From: Methylobacterium brachythecii
Lineage (GTDB): Bacteria; Pseudomonadota; Alphaproteobacteria; Rhizobiales; Beijerinckiaceae
Direction: 5' to 3'
NCBI RefSeq assembly: GCF_014196345.1
Contig: NZ_JACIDN010000001.1
Span: forward strand, 1-64,000
Length of the DNA stretch: 64,000 nucleotides
This document shows positions 17,185 through 27,359 of the stretch, piece by piece. The position numbers were made by a program, and so were the translations under genes. Numbering within the stretch: the stretch's first letter is position 1; every line of letters starts with the position of its first letter. The notes under the pieces were generated by a model that was given only the letters and a program-made list of their open reading frames with translations, did not search any database and had not been told where the DNA came from.

Positions 17185-18354
17185 ATGATCAGCCAAACGA
17201 TCGGCTTGCCGCTGGCGCGGCGGATCGCCCTCGCCGCACAGGGTTTCGGTGCGCGCCGGCCGCCCGTGCCGGGATCCGCGCATCTGCGCCGCACGCTGGA
17301 GCGTCTACATCTGCATCAGATCGACAGCGTCAACGTGCTCTCGCGCGCCCATTACCTGCCGGCCTTCTCGCGGCTGGGAGCGTATGACCGTGGCGATCTC
17401 GATCGGCTCGCCTGGGGGCCGAAGCGCCAACGAGGGCTCTTCGAGTACTGGGCGCACGAGGCCTCCCTGCTGCCCTTCGCGCTGCAGCCGTCTCTGCGCT
17501 GGCGGATGGCGAAGGCCGATCGCGGCGAGGCGGGTTGGGTCAGGATGCGCGCCTATGCCGGCGAGCGGCGTGCCGAGGCGATGGCGCTTCTCGACCGGAT
17601 TCGCGGAGAAGGCCCGCTTGCCGCCGCGGATTTCGAGGCCCACCAGGGCCAGTCCGGCTGGTGGGAATGGAGCGACGTGAAGAGCGCGCTCGAATGGCTG
17701 TTCTGGGCCGGCCACATCACCACGGCCACGCGGCGCGGCGGGTTCGAGCGGGTCTACGACCTGCCCGAACGCGTGCTGCCCGCCGAGATCCTGGCCCAGC
17801 CGACGCCCGCCGTCGCCGAGGCCCATCGTGCACTGATCGCCCGTGCCGCGACCGCCCACGGCATCGCCACCGACGCCGAATTGCGGGACTATTTCCGCCT
17901 GTCGCCCGAGGAGGCGCGGCCCGCCATCCTCTCGCTCGCGGAAGAGGGCGTGCTGATCCCGGTCTCGGTGCCGGGATGGCGCCATGCCTGGCTTCACCGG
18001 GACGCACGCCAGCCACGCCGGATCGAGGCACGCGCCCTCCTCGTCCCCTTCGATCCGCTGATCTGGGAGCGCGACCGGACCGAACGCCTGTTCGGCTTCC
18101 GCTACCGGATCGAGATCTACGTCCCGGCCGAGAAGCGCGTTCACGGCTACTACGTCCTGCCATTCCTGCTCGGCGACCGCCTCGTCGCCCGCGTCGACCT
18201 CAAGGCCGACCGGCAGGCGTCGCGGCTACTGGTGCAGGCCGTCCACTTCGAACCGGACGCGCCCGGTGATGCCCAGGATGCGCTCGTCGTGGAGCTGGAC
18301 GACATGGCGCGATGGCTTGGCCTGGAGGGCGTTACGATGCCTGGTCGCTCGTGA
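17185..18354 (+). CDS. AlkZ/YcaQ-like winged-helix DNA glycosylase
   Basis: A 389-residue protein of the HTH_42 (formerly DUF1006) family. E. coli YcaQ (AlkX) unhooks DNA interstrand crosslinks and Streptomyces AlkZ removes azinomycin adducts. The catalytic motif of the YcaQ branch, Gln-hydrophobic-Asp, is present as QID (Gln45-Asp47) in LHLHQIDSVNVLSRAHY. The later YWAHEASLLP and FDPLIWERDRTERLFGFRYRIEIYVPAEKRVHGYYVLPF segments also fit, the latter read here only as short blocks. It lies just before tex in the same direction, 55 bases apart. The start at 17185 follows a GAAAGG site. Confidence 0.88.
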   Translation: MISQTIGLPLARRIALAAQGFGARRPPVPGSAHLRRTLERLHLHQIDSVNVLSRAHYLPAFSRLGAYDRGDLDRLAWGPKRQRGLFEYWAHEASLLPFALQPSLRWRMAKADRGEAGWVRMRAYAGERRAEAMALLDRIRGEGPLAAADFEAHQGQSGWWEWSDVKSALEWLFWAGHITTATRRGGFERVYDLPERVLPAEILAQPTPAVAEAHRALIARAATAHGIATDAELRDYFRLSPEEARPAILSLAEEGVLIPVSVPGWRHAWLHRDARQPRRIEARALLVPFDPLIWERDRTERLFGFRYRIEIYVPAEKRVHGYYVLPFLLGDRLVARVDLKADRQASRLLVQAVHFEPDAPGDAQDALVVELDDMARWLGLEGVTMPGRS

Positions 18355-18409
18355 ACCTCCGGGAAATCGTGCTAGCCCATCCGCCGACCGTGAGAGTGCC
18401 GGAGACACC

Positions 18410-20731
18410 ATGAAGTCCGTGACCCTGCTGATCGCCGAGGAGCTCGGAGTCAGGGAGGCGCAGGTGGCCGCAGCCGTTGCGCTGCTCGACGGCGGTGCGA
18501 CCGTGCCCTTCATCGCCAGATACCGGAAAGAGGCGACCGGCCTGCTCGACGACGCCCAGCTGCGCACGCTCGAAGAGCGGCTCGGCTACCTCCGAGAGCT
18601 GCAGGACCGGCGCAAGACCATCCTCGACAGCATCCGGTCCCAGGACAAGCTCACGCCGGACCTCGCCCGGGCGATCGAGGCGGCCGACACCAAGGCGCGG
18701 CTGGAGGACATCTACCTCCCCTACAAGCCCAAGCGCCGCACCAAGGCGCAAGCCGCCCGGGAGGCAGGACTCGGCCCGCTCGCCGACGCGCTGCTGGCCG
18801 ACCCGTCGAGCGATCCGAAGACCGCAGCGCGAGCCTACGTCTCGCCTGCCAAGGGCGTGCCCGGCACAGACGAGGCGCTGGAGGGCGCCCGGAACATCCT
18901 CATCGAAAAATTCGCCGAGGATGCCGACCTCGTCGGGCGCCTGCGCGAGGATTTTTGGCGCAGCGGCAATGCCGTGTCGAAGGTCCGCAAGGGCAAGCAG
19001 GAAGCCGGCGCCAAGTTCGCTGACTATTTCGACTGGAGCGAGCGCCTGGAGCGCATGCCCTCTCACCGCATCCTCGCGCTGTTTCGCGGGGAGAAGGAGG
19101 AGATCCTCGACGTCGAGCTCGCCGCCGAGGGCGAGGACATGCCGGCCGGCCAGCCGGGTCCGTTCGAGCTCGCCGTCTGCAAGCGCCATGGCGTCTCCGA
19201 CCGGAGCCGCCCCGGTGACCGTTGGCTGCTCGAGACCGTCCGCTCGGCCTGGCGCACCAAGATCCGCACCGGGATCAAGACCGATCTGCGCACGCGCCTG
19301 TTCGAAAAGGCCGAGACCGAGGCCGTGAAAGTCTTCGCCGGCAACCTCAAGGACCTGCTCCTCGCTGCCCCCGCCGGCGGCCGGGCCACGATGGGGCTCG
19401 ACCCGGGCTACCGGAACGGCGTGAAGGTCGCGGTGGTCGATGCCACCGGCAAGGTCGTCGCCGTCGAGACCACCTATCCGCACGAGCCGCAGCGGCGCTG
19501 GGCGGAGACGGTCCAGGCGCTCGGCCGGCTCTGCCGGCAACACAAGGTCGAGCTCATCGCCGTCGGCAACGGCACCGCCTCGCGCGAGACCGACAAGCTC
19601 GCCGCCGAGATCCTGGCCGCCCAGCCGGACCTCAAGATGGCGAAGGTGATGGTCTCGGAGGCCGGCGCCTCCGTCTACTCGGCCTCCGAGATCGCCAGCC
19701 GAGAATTGCCGGAGCTCGACGTGTCGCATCGCGGCGCAGTGTCGATCGCCCGGCGGCTGCAGGACCCGCTGGCCGAACTCGTGAAGATCGATCCGAAATC
19801 GATCGGCGTCGGCCAGTACCAGCACGACGTCGGCGAGGCGAAGTTGTCGAAGTCGCTCTCGGCCGTGGTCGAGGACGCGGTGAACGCCGTCGGCGTCGAC
19901 GTGAACACGGCCTCGCCCTCGCTCCTGGCGCAGGTCTCGGGCCTCGGCGCGACAGTCGCCGGCAAGATCGTGGCCCATCGCGACGCGAACGGCCCCTTCA
20001 GCACTCGCGCGGGCTTGAAGAAGGTCGCCGGGCTCGGTGCCAAGACCTTCGAGCTGGCAGCCGGCTTCCTACGCATCCAGGGCGGCAAGGATCCGCTCGA
20101 CTCGTCCGGCGTCCACCCGGAATCTTACCCAGTCGTGCGGCGCATCCTCGATGCCACCAAGAGCGACATCCGCGTCCTGATCGGCAACGAGACGGTGCTG
20201 AAGGGCCTGTCGCCCGCCACCTTCGCCGACGAGCGCTTCGGCATCCCCACCGTGCGCGACATCATCGCCGAGCTGGAAAAGCCTGGCCGCGATCCGCGCC
20301 CGGCCTTCAAGACCGCGACCTTCCAAGAGGGCGTGGAGAAGATCACCGACCTGAAGCCGGGCATGCAGCTCGAAGGGGTGGTCACCAACGTCGCCGCCTT
20401 CGGCGCCTTCGTCGATATCGGCGTGCACCAGGACGGCCTCGTCCACATCTCTGCCATGGCCCGCAAGCGCATCGCCTCGCCGGCCGAAGTGGTGAAGGCG
20501 GGCGACGTGGTCCGCGTCCTCGTCCTCTCTGTCGATCCAGCCCGCAAGCGGATTGGCCTCTCGATGCGCCTCGACGATCCGATCGACCGCGCTGCGCCGG
20601 CACCGGGTCAGCGCCCCAGCGCCCGGCCGGAGCCGCGGCACACGGAGTCGAAACCGGCCCCCGGCGCGCAGCCAGGCGGGGCCCTCGCCGATGCCCTTCG
20701 GCGCGCGGCGGAGGCCAACCGGCGCCGTTAG
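18410..20731 (+). CDS. tex: Tex family RNA-binding transcription accessory protein
   Basis: A 773-residue Tex/Spt6-like protein, the same length as E. coli YhgF. Domains in order: N-terminal helical region with VPFIARYRKEATG (about 30-43), a YqgF/RNase H-like domain (MGLDPGYRNGVKVAVVD near 328-344), helix-hairpin-helix repeats (NTASPSLLAQVSGLG), and an S1 RNA-binding domain (GVVTNVAAFGAFVDIGVHQDG). The last 50 residues are a Pro/Arg-rich tail. The ATG at 18410 has GGAG five bases upstream. Thought to act on transcription complexes and RNA; exact role in alphaproteobacteria is not settled. Confidence 0.94.
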   Translation: MKSVTLLIAEELGVREAQVAAAVALLDGGATVPFIARYRKEATGLLDDAQLRTLEERLGYLRELQDRRKTILDSIRSQDKLTPDLARAIEAADTKARLEDIYLPYKPKRRTKAQAAREAGLGPLADALLADPSSDPKTAARAYVSPAKGVPGTDEALEGARNILIEKFAEDADLVGRLREDFWRSGNAVSKVRKGKQEAGAKFADYFDWSERLERMPSHRILALFRGEKEEILDVELAAEGEDMPAGQPGPFELAVCKRHGVSDRSRPGDRWLLETVRSAWRTKIRTGIKTDLRTRLFEKAETEAVKVFAGNLKDLLLAAPAGGRATMGLDPGYRNGVKVAVVDATGKVVAVETTYPHEPQRRWAETVQALGRLCRQHKVELIAVGNGTASRETDKLAAEILAAQPDLKMAKVMVSEAGASVYSASEIASRELPELDVSHRGAVSIARRLQDPLAELVKIDPKSIGVGQYQHDVGEAKLSKSLSAVVEDAVNAVGVDVNTASPSLLAQVSGLGATVAGKIVAHRDANGPFSTRAGLKKVAGLGAKTFELAAGFLRIQGGKDPLDSSGVHPESYPVVRRILDATKSDIRVLIGNETVLKGLSPATFADERFGIPTVRDIIAELEKPGRDPRPAFKTATFQEGVEKITDLKPGMQLEGVVTNVAAFGAFVDIGVHQDGLVHISAMARKRIASPAEVVKAGDVVRVLVLSVDPARKRIGLSMRLDDPIDRAAPAPGQRPSARPEPRHTESKPAPGAQPGGALADALRRAAEANRRR

Positions 20732-20882
20732 CGAAAGCCGGTGTGGCGCCTTGGGTCCCAGAAACCGTCATACGGCATCGATGAGCCGTGGCGCATGGCG
20801 AGTTCCATAAACGCCGAGACTGACCGGCCCGGCTGAAGCCGACCGATCCGTCTCGTTCCCGTCGAATGCGCCAAGCCGTCCG

Positions 20883-21878
<996 letters not shown>

Positions 21879-22012
21879 CGAAAACCTCCATCGATCGAGC
21901 GCCGCGGGGTGCGTGTCGGCCTCTGGGAGGGAAGATGAAACTTTCGATTTGGAGAGTTAATCCGCTCAATCGTCAATAGACTGTTGCGTTGATCGGAACA
22001 GTCACGCTGGGG

Positions 22013-25000
22013 TCACGCACCCGGTAGAGAGTGGATGGTCACCCCGGGACCGGCCCGCCGGGCCACCTCGCAAAGATGGCTGTGATGCGTGAGGTAGACG
22101 ACCTGCCCCACCCGAGCCATGCCAGCGAGCAGCCCGAAAGCCTCCTCCGCGCGGAAGTCGTCGAAGGTTTCCATGATGTCGTCGGCAATGAAGGGCAGAG
22201 GCGCCCGTGCCTGCACGAACTCGTGGTAGCCGGCGACGCGCAGCGCCAGATAGAGCTGGAAGCGCGTGCCCTTCGAGAGCTGGTCCGCCTCCTTCGAGCC
22301 GCCGCCGGCCGACAAGGCGATCAGCGTCTCGCCGTCTTTGTCCGGCTGTGCCGTGAGCCCCGAATAGGCGCCCCGGCTGATCGTGCGGAAGGCATCCGAA
22401 GCACGCGTCATCATCGAGCTGCGGTGGCGCTCACGATAGATCCGCAAGCCGTGCTCGGTGGCGGCCGTACCGGCGCGAAGCTGCAGGTAGCGCGCCGCGC
22501 CGTCCTCGATCTCCAGCAGCGTCGTACGCCGGCGCCCTTCGATCTCCGCGACCTTGTCGTCGCCACCGATGGCCTCGACCTTGCCGGTCGCGTCCTTCAG
22601 CTGGGCGAAGATCTCCTCACACAGCCGGACCTGGTCGGCGAGGCGTGCCTGAAGCTCCGCCAAATCCGCGTCCAGGGCCTCGCGGTCGGCGGCATCGAGC
22701 CGCTGCTCGGCCTCGGCGAGGCTGGCGAGGCGCAGGGCATCGAGGATCTCGCGCTCGGCCGCCTCGGCCTGCTCACGCAGATCGCTGCGTCGGCCGACAT
22801 CGGCCAGACACTGGCCGACCTCTACGAGGGTCTCGACGGCGAAGAGGGCGGTCATCTCGCCCTTGCGGCCGGCATAGATGGCCAGGGTCTCGGCGAGACG
22901 GGCCTTGCGGGTGCCGGCCTCCTCGGCGGCTTCGACCAGCTTTTTCCGGCGCTCCTGCTCGGTGCGGGCCTCGCGGATGCGCTCGCCGACGCGCCGGGCC
23001 ACGCCGAGCGGATCGGCGGCATCTTCGTCGAGACCGAGCTCGCCGGCCATACGCGCGACGAAGGCGCGAAACTCCTCCTGGTCCTTCGTCATGGCGTCGA
23101 TCCGATAGGCCAGATCGGTCTTGCGCTGGACCGCAGGCGCCAGTTCCTCGATGGCGATGAGCATCTCGCGCACAGCAGAAACGCTCGGCACCGCCCTGCC
23201 CTCGCCGAGCCAGCAGCCGGCGCAGGTCTCGGCCCAAGCCGTGCTCCACCCGGCCCCCCGTGTCTCGGCCTGCTCGACGGCGCGGTGGCGGCCGGCGAGG
23301 TCGCGCTCGCGCTCCTCGACATCCTCGCGCAGGCCCCGGATCTCGGATTGGCGGTCGAGCGCACTCTGCGCGGTGGCGAGGAGCGCGGCGAAACCTGCCC
23401 CGGAGTCCACCGCCAGACCGGCAGCATCAAATGCGGTCCGCATGCGCTCCTCGCCGTCGCGTTCGTCGGCCAGGGCCTCACGCAGGTCGGATTCGGCCGC
23501 GAACAGCGCCTCGCGCACGGCCAGGGCGTTCGCGCGCCGGGTCAGCCATCCGTCGAGTTCGGCCGGTGTCATGGCCGGATCGAGGGCGGAGGCGATCCGG
23601 CTGATCGCGCTGGCGATGTCGCCACGCAGCCCGCTCAGGGCTTCCGCAGCCTTCGCCTGGTGGCCTTCGGCCCGGCGCAGCTCCGCCTCGGCGATGGCGA
23701 GAGCCTGCGCACGCTGTTGCAGGATGGCGAGATCCGCCACGTGGCCGAGCCGCGCAGAGGCGACCAGATCGTCCTGGCGCAGTAGGGCCTCGAAGGCATC
23801 GGCCGAGGCTGACGTGAGATCGCGGCGATGCGTGGCCCAGGCTCGTTCACGGCCGGCCCGCAGCTCCGCCGCCTCGCGGTCGTCGACGAGACCTTTCACG
23901 GACGCCATCGCCGCGCGTTCGGCGATGAGCCGTCCGACCTCGTTCCTCAGCCGCTCGACCTCGCCGGCATGCCGGGCCACGGCCGTCTCGCGTGCTTCCA
24001 GGTCGGCGCCCCAGCCCCGGATCGTCGCCGGCTCGGGGTAGCGCAGGGCAAGCAGTTCGTCGGCCTCGCCCTGCCAAGGAGCGAGCATGCGCAGCCGGTC
24101 GGCGAGACGCGCCCGCTCCGCATCGCGAGCACGCTCCGCCAATCGGCGACGGGCGTCGTGATCGGAGCCGCGCAGAGCGGACAGTGTGGCGGCGAGACCG
24201 GCCATCGCGGCAGGCGCCCTCGCGTCGCCGGCATCCGAGGCCTGCAGTCGTTCCTGCGCCTCGGTGAGGCGGCGCTCCGCATTTGCTCGCTCGGTGAGTG
24301 CGGCCTCCCTGGCGGCATCGAGCCCCGAGCGCGTTTCGATCAGCTCGCGCAGGCGGCCGGTCACCGAGGCGCCGAGCAGGAGACGGCGCGGCTCCTCTTC
24401 GCCGGGCTTATCGAGGCGAGCGAGGATAGCGGCGACGGCAAGATCGGCGGCGCGCACCTGGACGCGGCGTTCCGGCAGGTCGATCTCGGCCGTGGAATAG
24501 CGGGCCTTCATGCCCTCCAACCGGTCGAGCGCGTCGTGGCGCTTCAGCGCGACCTCGTCGACGGTGATCGCGTCGATCTCGTCCTGCAGGCGGCGCAGCT
24601 CGTCCTCGGCGGATTTCAGCCGGATGCCGAGTTCGATCTCCTGTTTCTGCAGCGACGGAAGGTCCTGAAGCCACGCTCCGGGCGGCTCGGGAAGGCCGGC
24701 GAGCGGAGCGAGGCGCTCGCGGATCGCGCGCAGGGCCGCCAGCCGCGGCAGGGCGTTGAGCGAGCGCTGGACCGCATCGAGGCGCCCCTGCACCTCCGAA
24801 CGCCCGGCTATGGCCTCGTCGTATTGTGCGTTGGCCCGGTCGCGCGTCGCGATCAGCCGGGCATAGTCCGAGGCGATGGTGTCGAACTGCTCGCGCTCGG
24901 CCTTCAGCGTGGCGAGACGCGCCTTGAGATCGGCGAGCGCGCCGCCGCGGGCCCGGTACTTGTAGAAGCCGTCGGCCTCGGCGCGCAGGCCGAGCAGGTT

Positions 25001-25486
25001 GCGGCTGAGATCGGCGAGGCCGGCGCCAGCCGAAAACAGCAGCTCGCCGAGATCGCCCTTGCTCGCCAAAATGCTCTCGCCGCCCTTCTCCAGGGTCTCG
25101 TCGTCGAGGGAGAACATGGTCCGGTAGGCATCGCGGTCGATGCCGCCGAGATCGACCCTGATCGCCGTCTCTGGGATCACCTGGTCGTTGCCGTCGAGCA
25201 GGCTGGCCTGCGGCTTCTTCAGGCGGCCGAAGCTGCGCGGACCATCAGAAAAATCCAGCACACCGCCGATCCGCATGGTCGGATAGGGGTGCAGGAAGTT
25301 GTAGGGGCTCTGGCCGCCGATGCCGAACAGCAGATCGAGAAACGCCGCCAACGTCGTCGATTTCCCGGCTTCGTTCGGGCCGTAGACGATGTGCAGGTCC
25401 GGCACGCCCTCGGTCCGCTCACCGAAGTCGATCGCGTGGTCCGTGAACTTACCGTAGCGGGTGAGGTCGAGACGACGCAGACGCAT
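22013..25486 (-). CDS. YhaN-like AAA/SMC-type ATPase
   Basis: A 1157-residue SMC/SbcC-like ATPase. The N-terminal Walker A is VYGPNEAGKST (about 34-44). Long Glu/Arg/Ala-rich coiled coils follow, and the C-terminal part has the ABC signature-like QLSKGTRFQLYLALRVA and the Walker B PFIADDIMETFDD. The FLHPYPTMRIGG segment near residue 65 is typical of the YhaN branch. A Cys-Ala-Gly-Cys occurs near residue 751, off centre. The gene starts inside the stop of the upstream nuclease gene (TGATG), so the two are translationally coupled. Role is presumed to be DNA end processing with its partner, as in SbcC-SbcD, but this branch is less studied. Confidence 0.87.
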   Translation of the reverse strand: MRLRRLDLTRYGKFTDHAIDFGERTEGVPDLHIVYGPNEAGKSTTLAAFLDLLFGIGGQSPYNFLHPYPTMRIGGVLDFSDGPRSFGRLKKPQASLLDGNDQVIPETAIRVDLGGIDRDAYRTMFSLDDETLEKGGESILASKGDLGELLFSAGAGLADLSRNLLGLRAEADGFYKYRARGGALADLKARLATLKAEREQFDTIASDYARLIATRDRANAQYDEAIAGRSEVQGRLDAVQRSLNALPRLAALRAIRERLAPLAGLPEPPGAWLQDLPSLQKQEIELGIRLKSAEDELRRLQDEIDAITVDEVALKRHDALDRLEGMKARYSTAEIDLPERRVQVRAADLAVAAILARLDKPGEEEPRRLLLGASVTGRLRELIETRSGLDAAREAALTERANAERRLTEAQERLQASDAGDARAPAAMAGLAATLSALRGSDHDARRRLAERARDAERARLADRLRMLAPWQGEADELLALRYPEPATIRGWGADLEARETAVARHAGEVERLRNEVGRLIAERAAMASVKGLVDDREAAELRAGRERAWATHRRDLTSASADAFEALLRQDDLVASARLGHVADLAILQQRAQALAIAEAELRRAEGHQAKAAEALSGLRGDIASAISRIASALDPAMTPAELDGWLTRRANALAVREALFAAESDLREALADERDGEERMRTAFDAAGLAVDSGAGFAALLATAQSALDRQSEIRGLREDVEERERDLAGRHRAVEQAETRGAGWSTAWAETCAGCWLGEGRAVPSVSAVREMLIAIEELAPAVQRKTDLAYRIDAMTKDQEEFRAFVARMAGELGLDEDAADPLGVARRVGERIREARTEQERRKKLVEAAEEAGTRKARLAETLAIYAGRKGEMTALFAVETLVEVGQCLADVGRRSDLREQAEAAEREILDALRLASLAEAEQRLDAADREALDADLAELQARLADQVRLCEEIFAQLKDATGKVEAIGGDDKVAEIEGRRRTTLLEIEDGAARYLQLRAGTAATEHGLRIYRERHRSSMMTRASDAFRTISRGAYSGLTAQPDKDGETLIALSAGGGSKEADQLSKGTRFQLYLALRVAGYHEFVQARAPLPFIADDIMETFDDFRAEEAFGLLAGMARVGQVVYLTHHSHLCEVARRAGPGVTIHSLPGA

Positions 25487-26754
25487 CAGGCCTGATCATC
25501 CAGCGCGTGGAGACGGGCCAGGACCTCGTCGGTACCCTCGCGGGCATGGCGGGAGAGCAGGGTCTCGACGGCTGCCTCGTCCGCGCCGAAGCCGTCGCGG
25601 CATTCCGATGGGAGCTGGCCCCTCAGCTCATCGGCGATGTCGCCGAGCTCTTTCAAGAAAGCCTGCGAGCCGAGCACCTCGTCGTCGATCAGGCGACGCA
25701 GCTCGTGCAGCGGATCGGATGAGGCGGCCGTCGCCTCCTCGGGCGGGATGCAGGCGATCTCGAGCTTTTCGAGCCAGCAATCGCCAACGAGCCCCCCCCG
25801 CGCCTCGGCCTCGGTCCGCAAGACATCGCCGTCGCGACGCATGCGCCAGGCGAGCGGCGTCGCTCCGGTGAGCGTGAGCCGCGCCACGAGATGCCGGGTC
25901 GAGACCGTCATCCGCGCCCGCTCCAGCGCCGCGCCGATGGCGCCGATGATCTCGCGCCATTCCGTGACGCCTGAGACGTCCACCGAAACGCGCTCGAACT
26001 GCGCGATGCCGATCGGGCGCCCCTCGACGCGGATGGCGCGGTCATCGCCGATCGTGACAAGGGTCACCGATTTGGCGCCGGCTTCGTTGATGTCGCGGCC
26101 CTGCGGCATGCCGGGCATCACGATGGTGCAGTCGCCCTCGGTGACGGAGCGCCGATGGATGTGCCCGAGCGCCCAGTAGCGGAAGCCGGTGGCGCGCAGA
26201 TCGGCGAGGCTGCAGGGCGCATACGGGTCGTGCCCGGCTGCCCCCGCGAGGCTGGTGTGCAGGATGCCGATATTCACCGCCCCTTCGACGGCCGGCCGGT
26301 ATTTGGCGAGTAGGCTCTCGGGTGCCTGCGACTGCGAAAAGCTCAGGCCATGGATCGCGACCGGAAAGTGGTCGCCATCGCGGTCGATCGCGATCGTGTC
26401 GGCGCGTCCGCCGAACACCGTGACCGTCTCGGGAAACACCAGCTCCTTGGTGATCTTCGACAGGGCGTCGTGGTTGCCGCGGATCACGAAGACGCGGGTG
26501 CCGGCGTCGTGCAGCCGCCGGATCTGGTCGGCGAGGAAGCGGGCCGTCTTCATCGAGGTCTGTTCGCCGTCGTAGAGGTCGCCGGCCAACAAGAGCGCGT
26601 CTACGCGCTCGTCGAGGCAGAGATCCACGATGGCGGTCAGCGCCTGCCGCGTCGCGTCGCCGATCAGAGCGGCGAGATCGGGATTGCGCAGGGCGAGCGA
26701 ACGCAGCGGGGAATCGAGATGGATGTCCGCCGCGTGGACAAAACGAAACGCCAA
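25486..26754 (-). CDS. YhaO-like metallophosphoesterase (SbcD-type nuclease)
   Basis: A 422-residue calcineurin-type phosphoesterase with the full set of metal motifs: HAADIHLDSPL (8-18), LLLAGDLYDGEQTS, FVIRGNHDALS, the later ILHTSLAG and the YWALGHIHRR segment. The C-terminal 200 residues form the cap and partner-binding region of the YhaO branch. It is the first gene of a two-gene unit with the YhaN-like ATPase, whose start codon it overlaps. Expected activity is Mn-dependent DNA nuclease controlled by the ATPase; this is by family analogy. Confidence 0.9.
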   Translation of the reverse strand: MAFRFVHAADIHLDSPLRSLALRNPDLAALIGDATRQALTAIVDLCLDERVDALLLAGDLYDGEQTSMKTARFLADQIRRLHDAGTRVFVIRGNHDALSKITKELVFPETVTVFGGRADTIAIDRDGDHFPVAIHGLSFSQSQAPESLLAKYRPAVEGAVNIGILHTSLAGAAGHDPYAPCSLADLRATGFRYWALGHIHRRSVTEGDCTIVMPGMPQGRDINEAGAKSVTLVTIGDDRAIRVEGRPIGIAQFERVSVDVSGVTEWREIIGAIGAALERARMTVSTRHLVARLTLTGATPLAWRMRRDGDVLRTEAEARGGLVGDCWLEKLEIACIPPEEATAASSDPLHELRRLIDDEVLGSQAFLKELGDIADELRGQLPSECRDGFGADEAAVETLLSRHAREGTDEVLARLHALDDQA

Positions 26755-26924
26755 GGAACCGGAGACTCCGCACCGCCCGCCCGGTCTGGATGCCGGGCTC
26801 GTGCGGGTGCGATTATCTCCGATGGAGTCGGCCGGTTCAACGCGCCCGGGCGACCGTCCACCGGGAGGAGCGGCATCGAATTTCCGAACTCGGCGTCGTA
26901 ACCTCTCGCGAAAAGGGATCGGAC

Positions 26925-27332
26925 ATGACCCGCATCACCGGCGGATGCCTCTGCGGCAGCCTGCGCTACGAGGCAGAGGGCGAGCCTCAGTTTGCGGGCA
27001 TTTGCTGTTGCGCCGATTGCCGGAAGGCCTCGGGCTCCGGCTTCATCCCGTTCATGGGCTTCGCGAGCGAGGCCCTGCGGTTCAGCGGCGCGGCGGCGCA
27101 ATTCCGTTCGCCCTGCTTTCGGGGTGGGGAGGCCCTGCGCAACTTCTGCCCGTCCTGCGGCGGCCTCGTCTTCGGCGGAGAGGCCGGGAAGGACACATCG
27201 CACACGATCTATGCCGGCTCCCTCGACGATCCGTCGCTGTTTCGGCCGACGATGGCGATCTTCGGCCGGGACAAGCCCCACTGGTTGCCCGTGCCGCCGG
27301 GCCTGACGGTGTTCGAGACGATGCCTGAGTGA
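26925..27332 (+). CDS. GFA/CENP-V domain protein
   Basis: A 135-residue protein of the GFA (glutathione-dependent formaldehyde-activating enzyme-like) family. Zinc-binding cysteines are visible as GGCLCGSLRY (Cys8, Cys10), CCCADCRKASGS (Cys27-32) and FCPSCGG. The fold is sure, the reaction is not: many GFA members have no shown activity with S-hydroxymethylglutathione, even in methylotrophs. It stands 27 bases before pxpA in the same direction, so the two may be co-transcribed. The ATG at 26925 follows an AAAAGGG site. Confidence 0.85.
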   Translation: MTRITGGCLCGSLRYEAEGEPQFAGICCCADCRKASGSGFIPFMGFASEALRFSGAAAQFRSPCFRGGEALRNFCPSCGGLVFGGEAGKDTSHTIYAGSLDDPSLFRPTMAIFGRDKPHWLPVPPGLTVFETMPE

Positions 27333-27359
27333 CGAATGCGTGCCGACGGAGACACGAGC

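Noticed and set aside
23200..23240. CAGC in the YhaN-like ATPase as a Rad50 zinc hook
   Set aside because: It lies near residue 751 of 1157 rather than mid-protein, and lacks the usual proline of the hook; treated only as a point to check.
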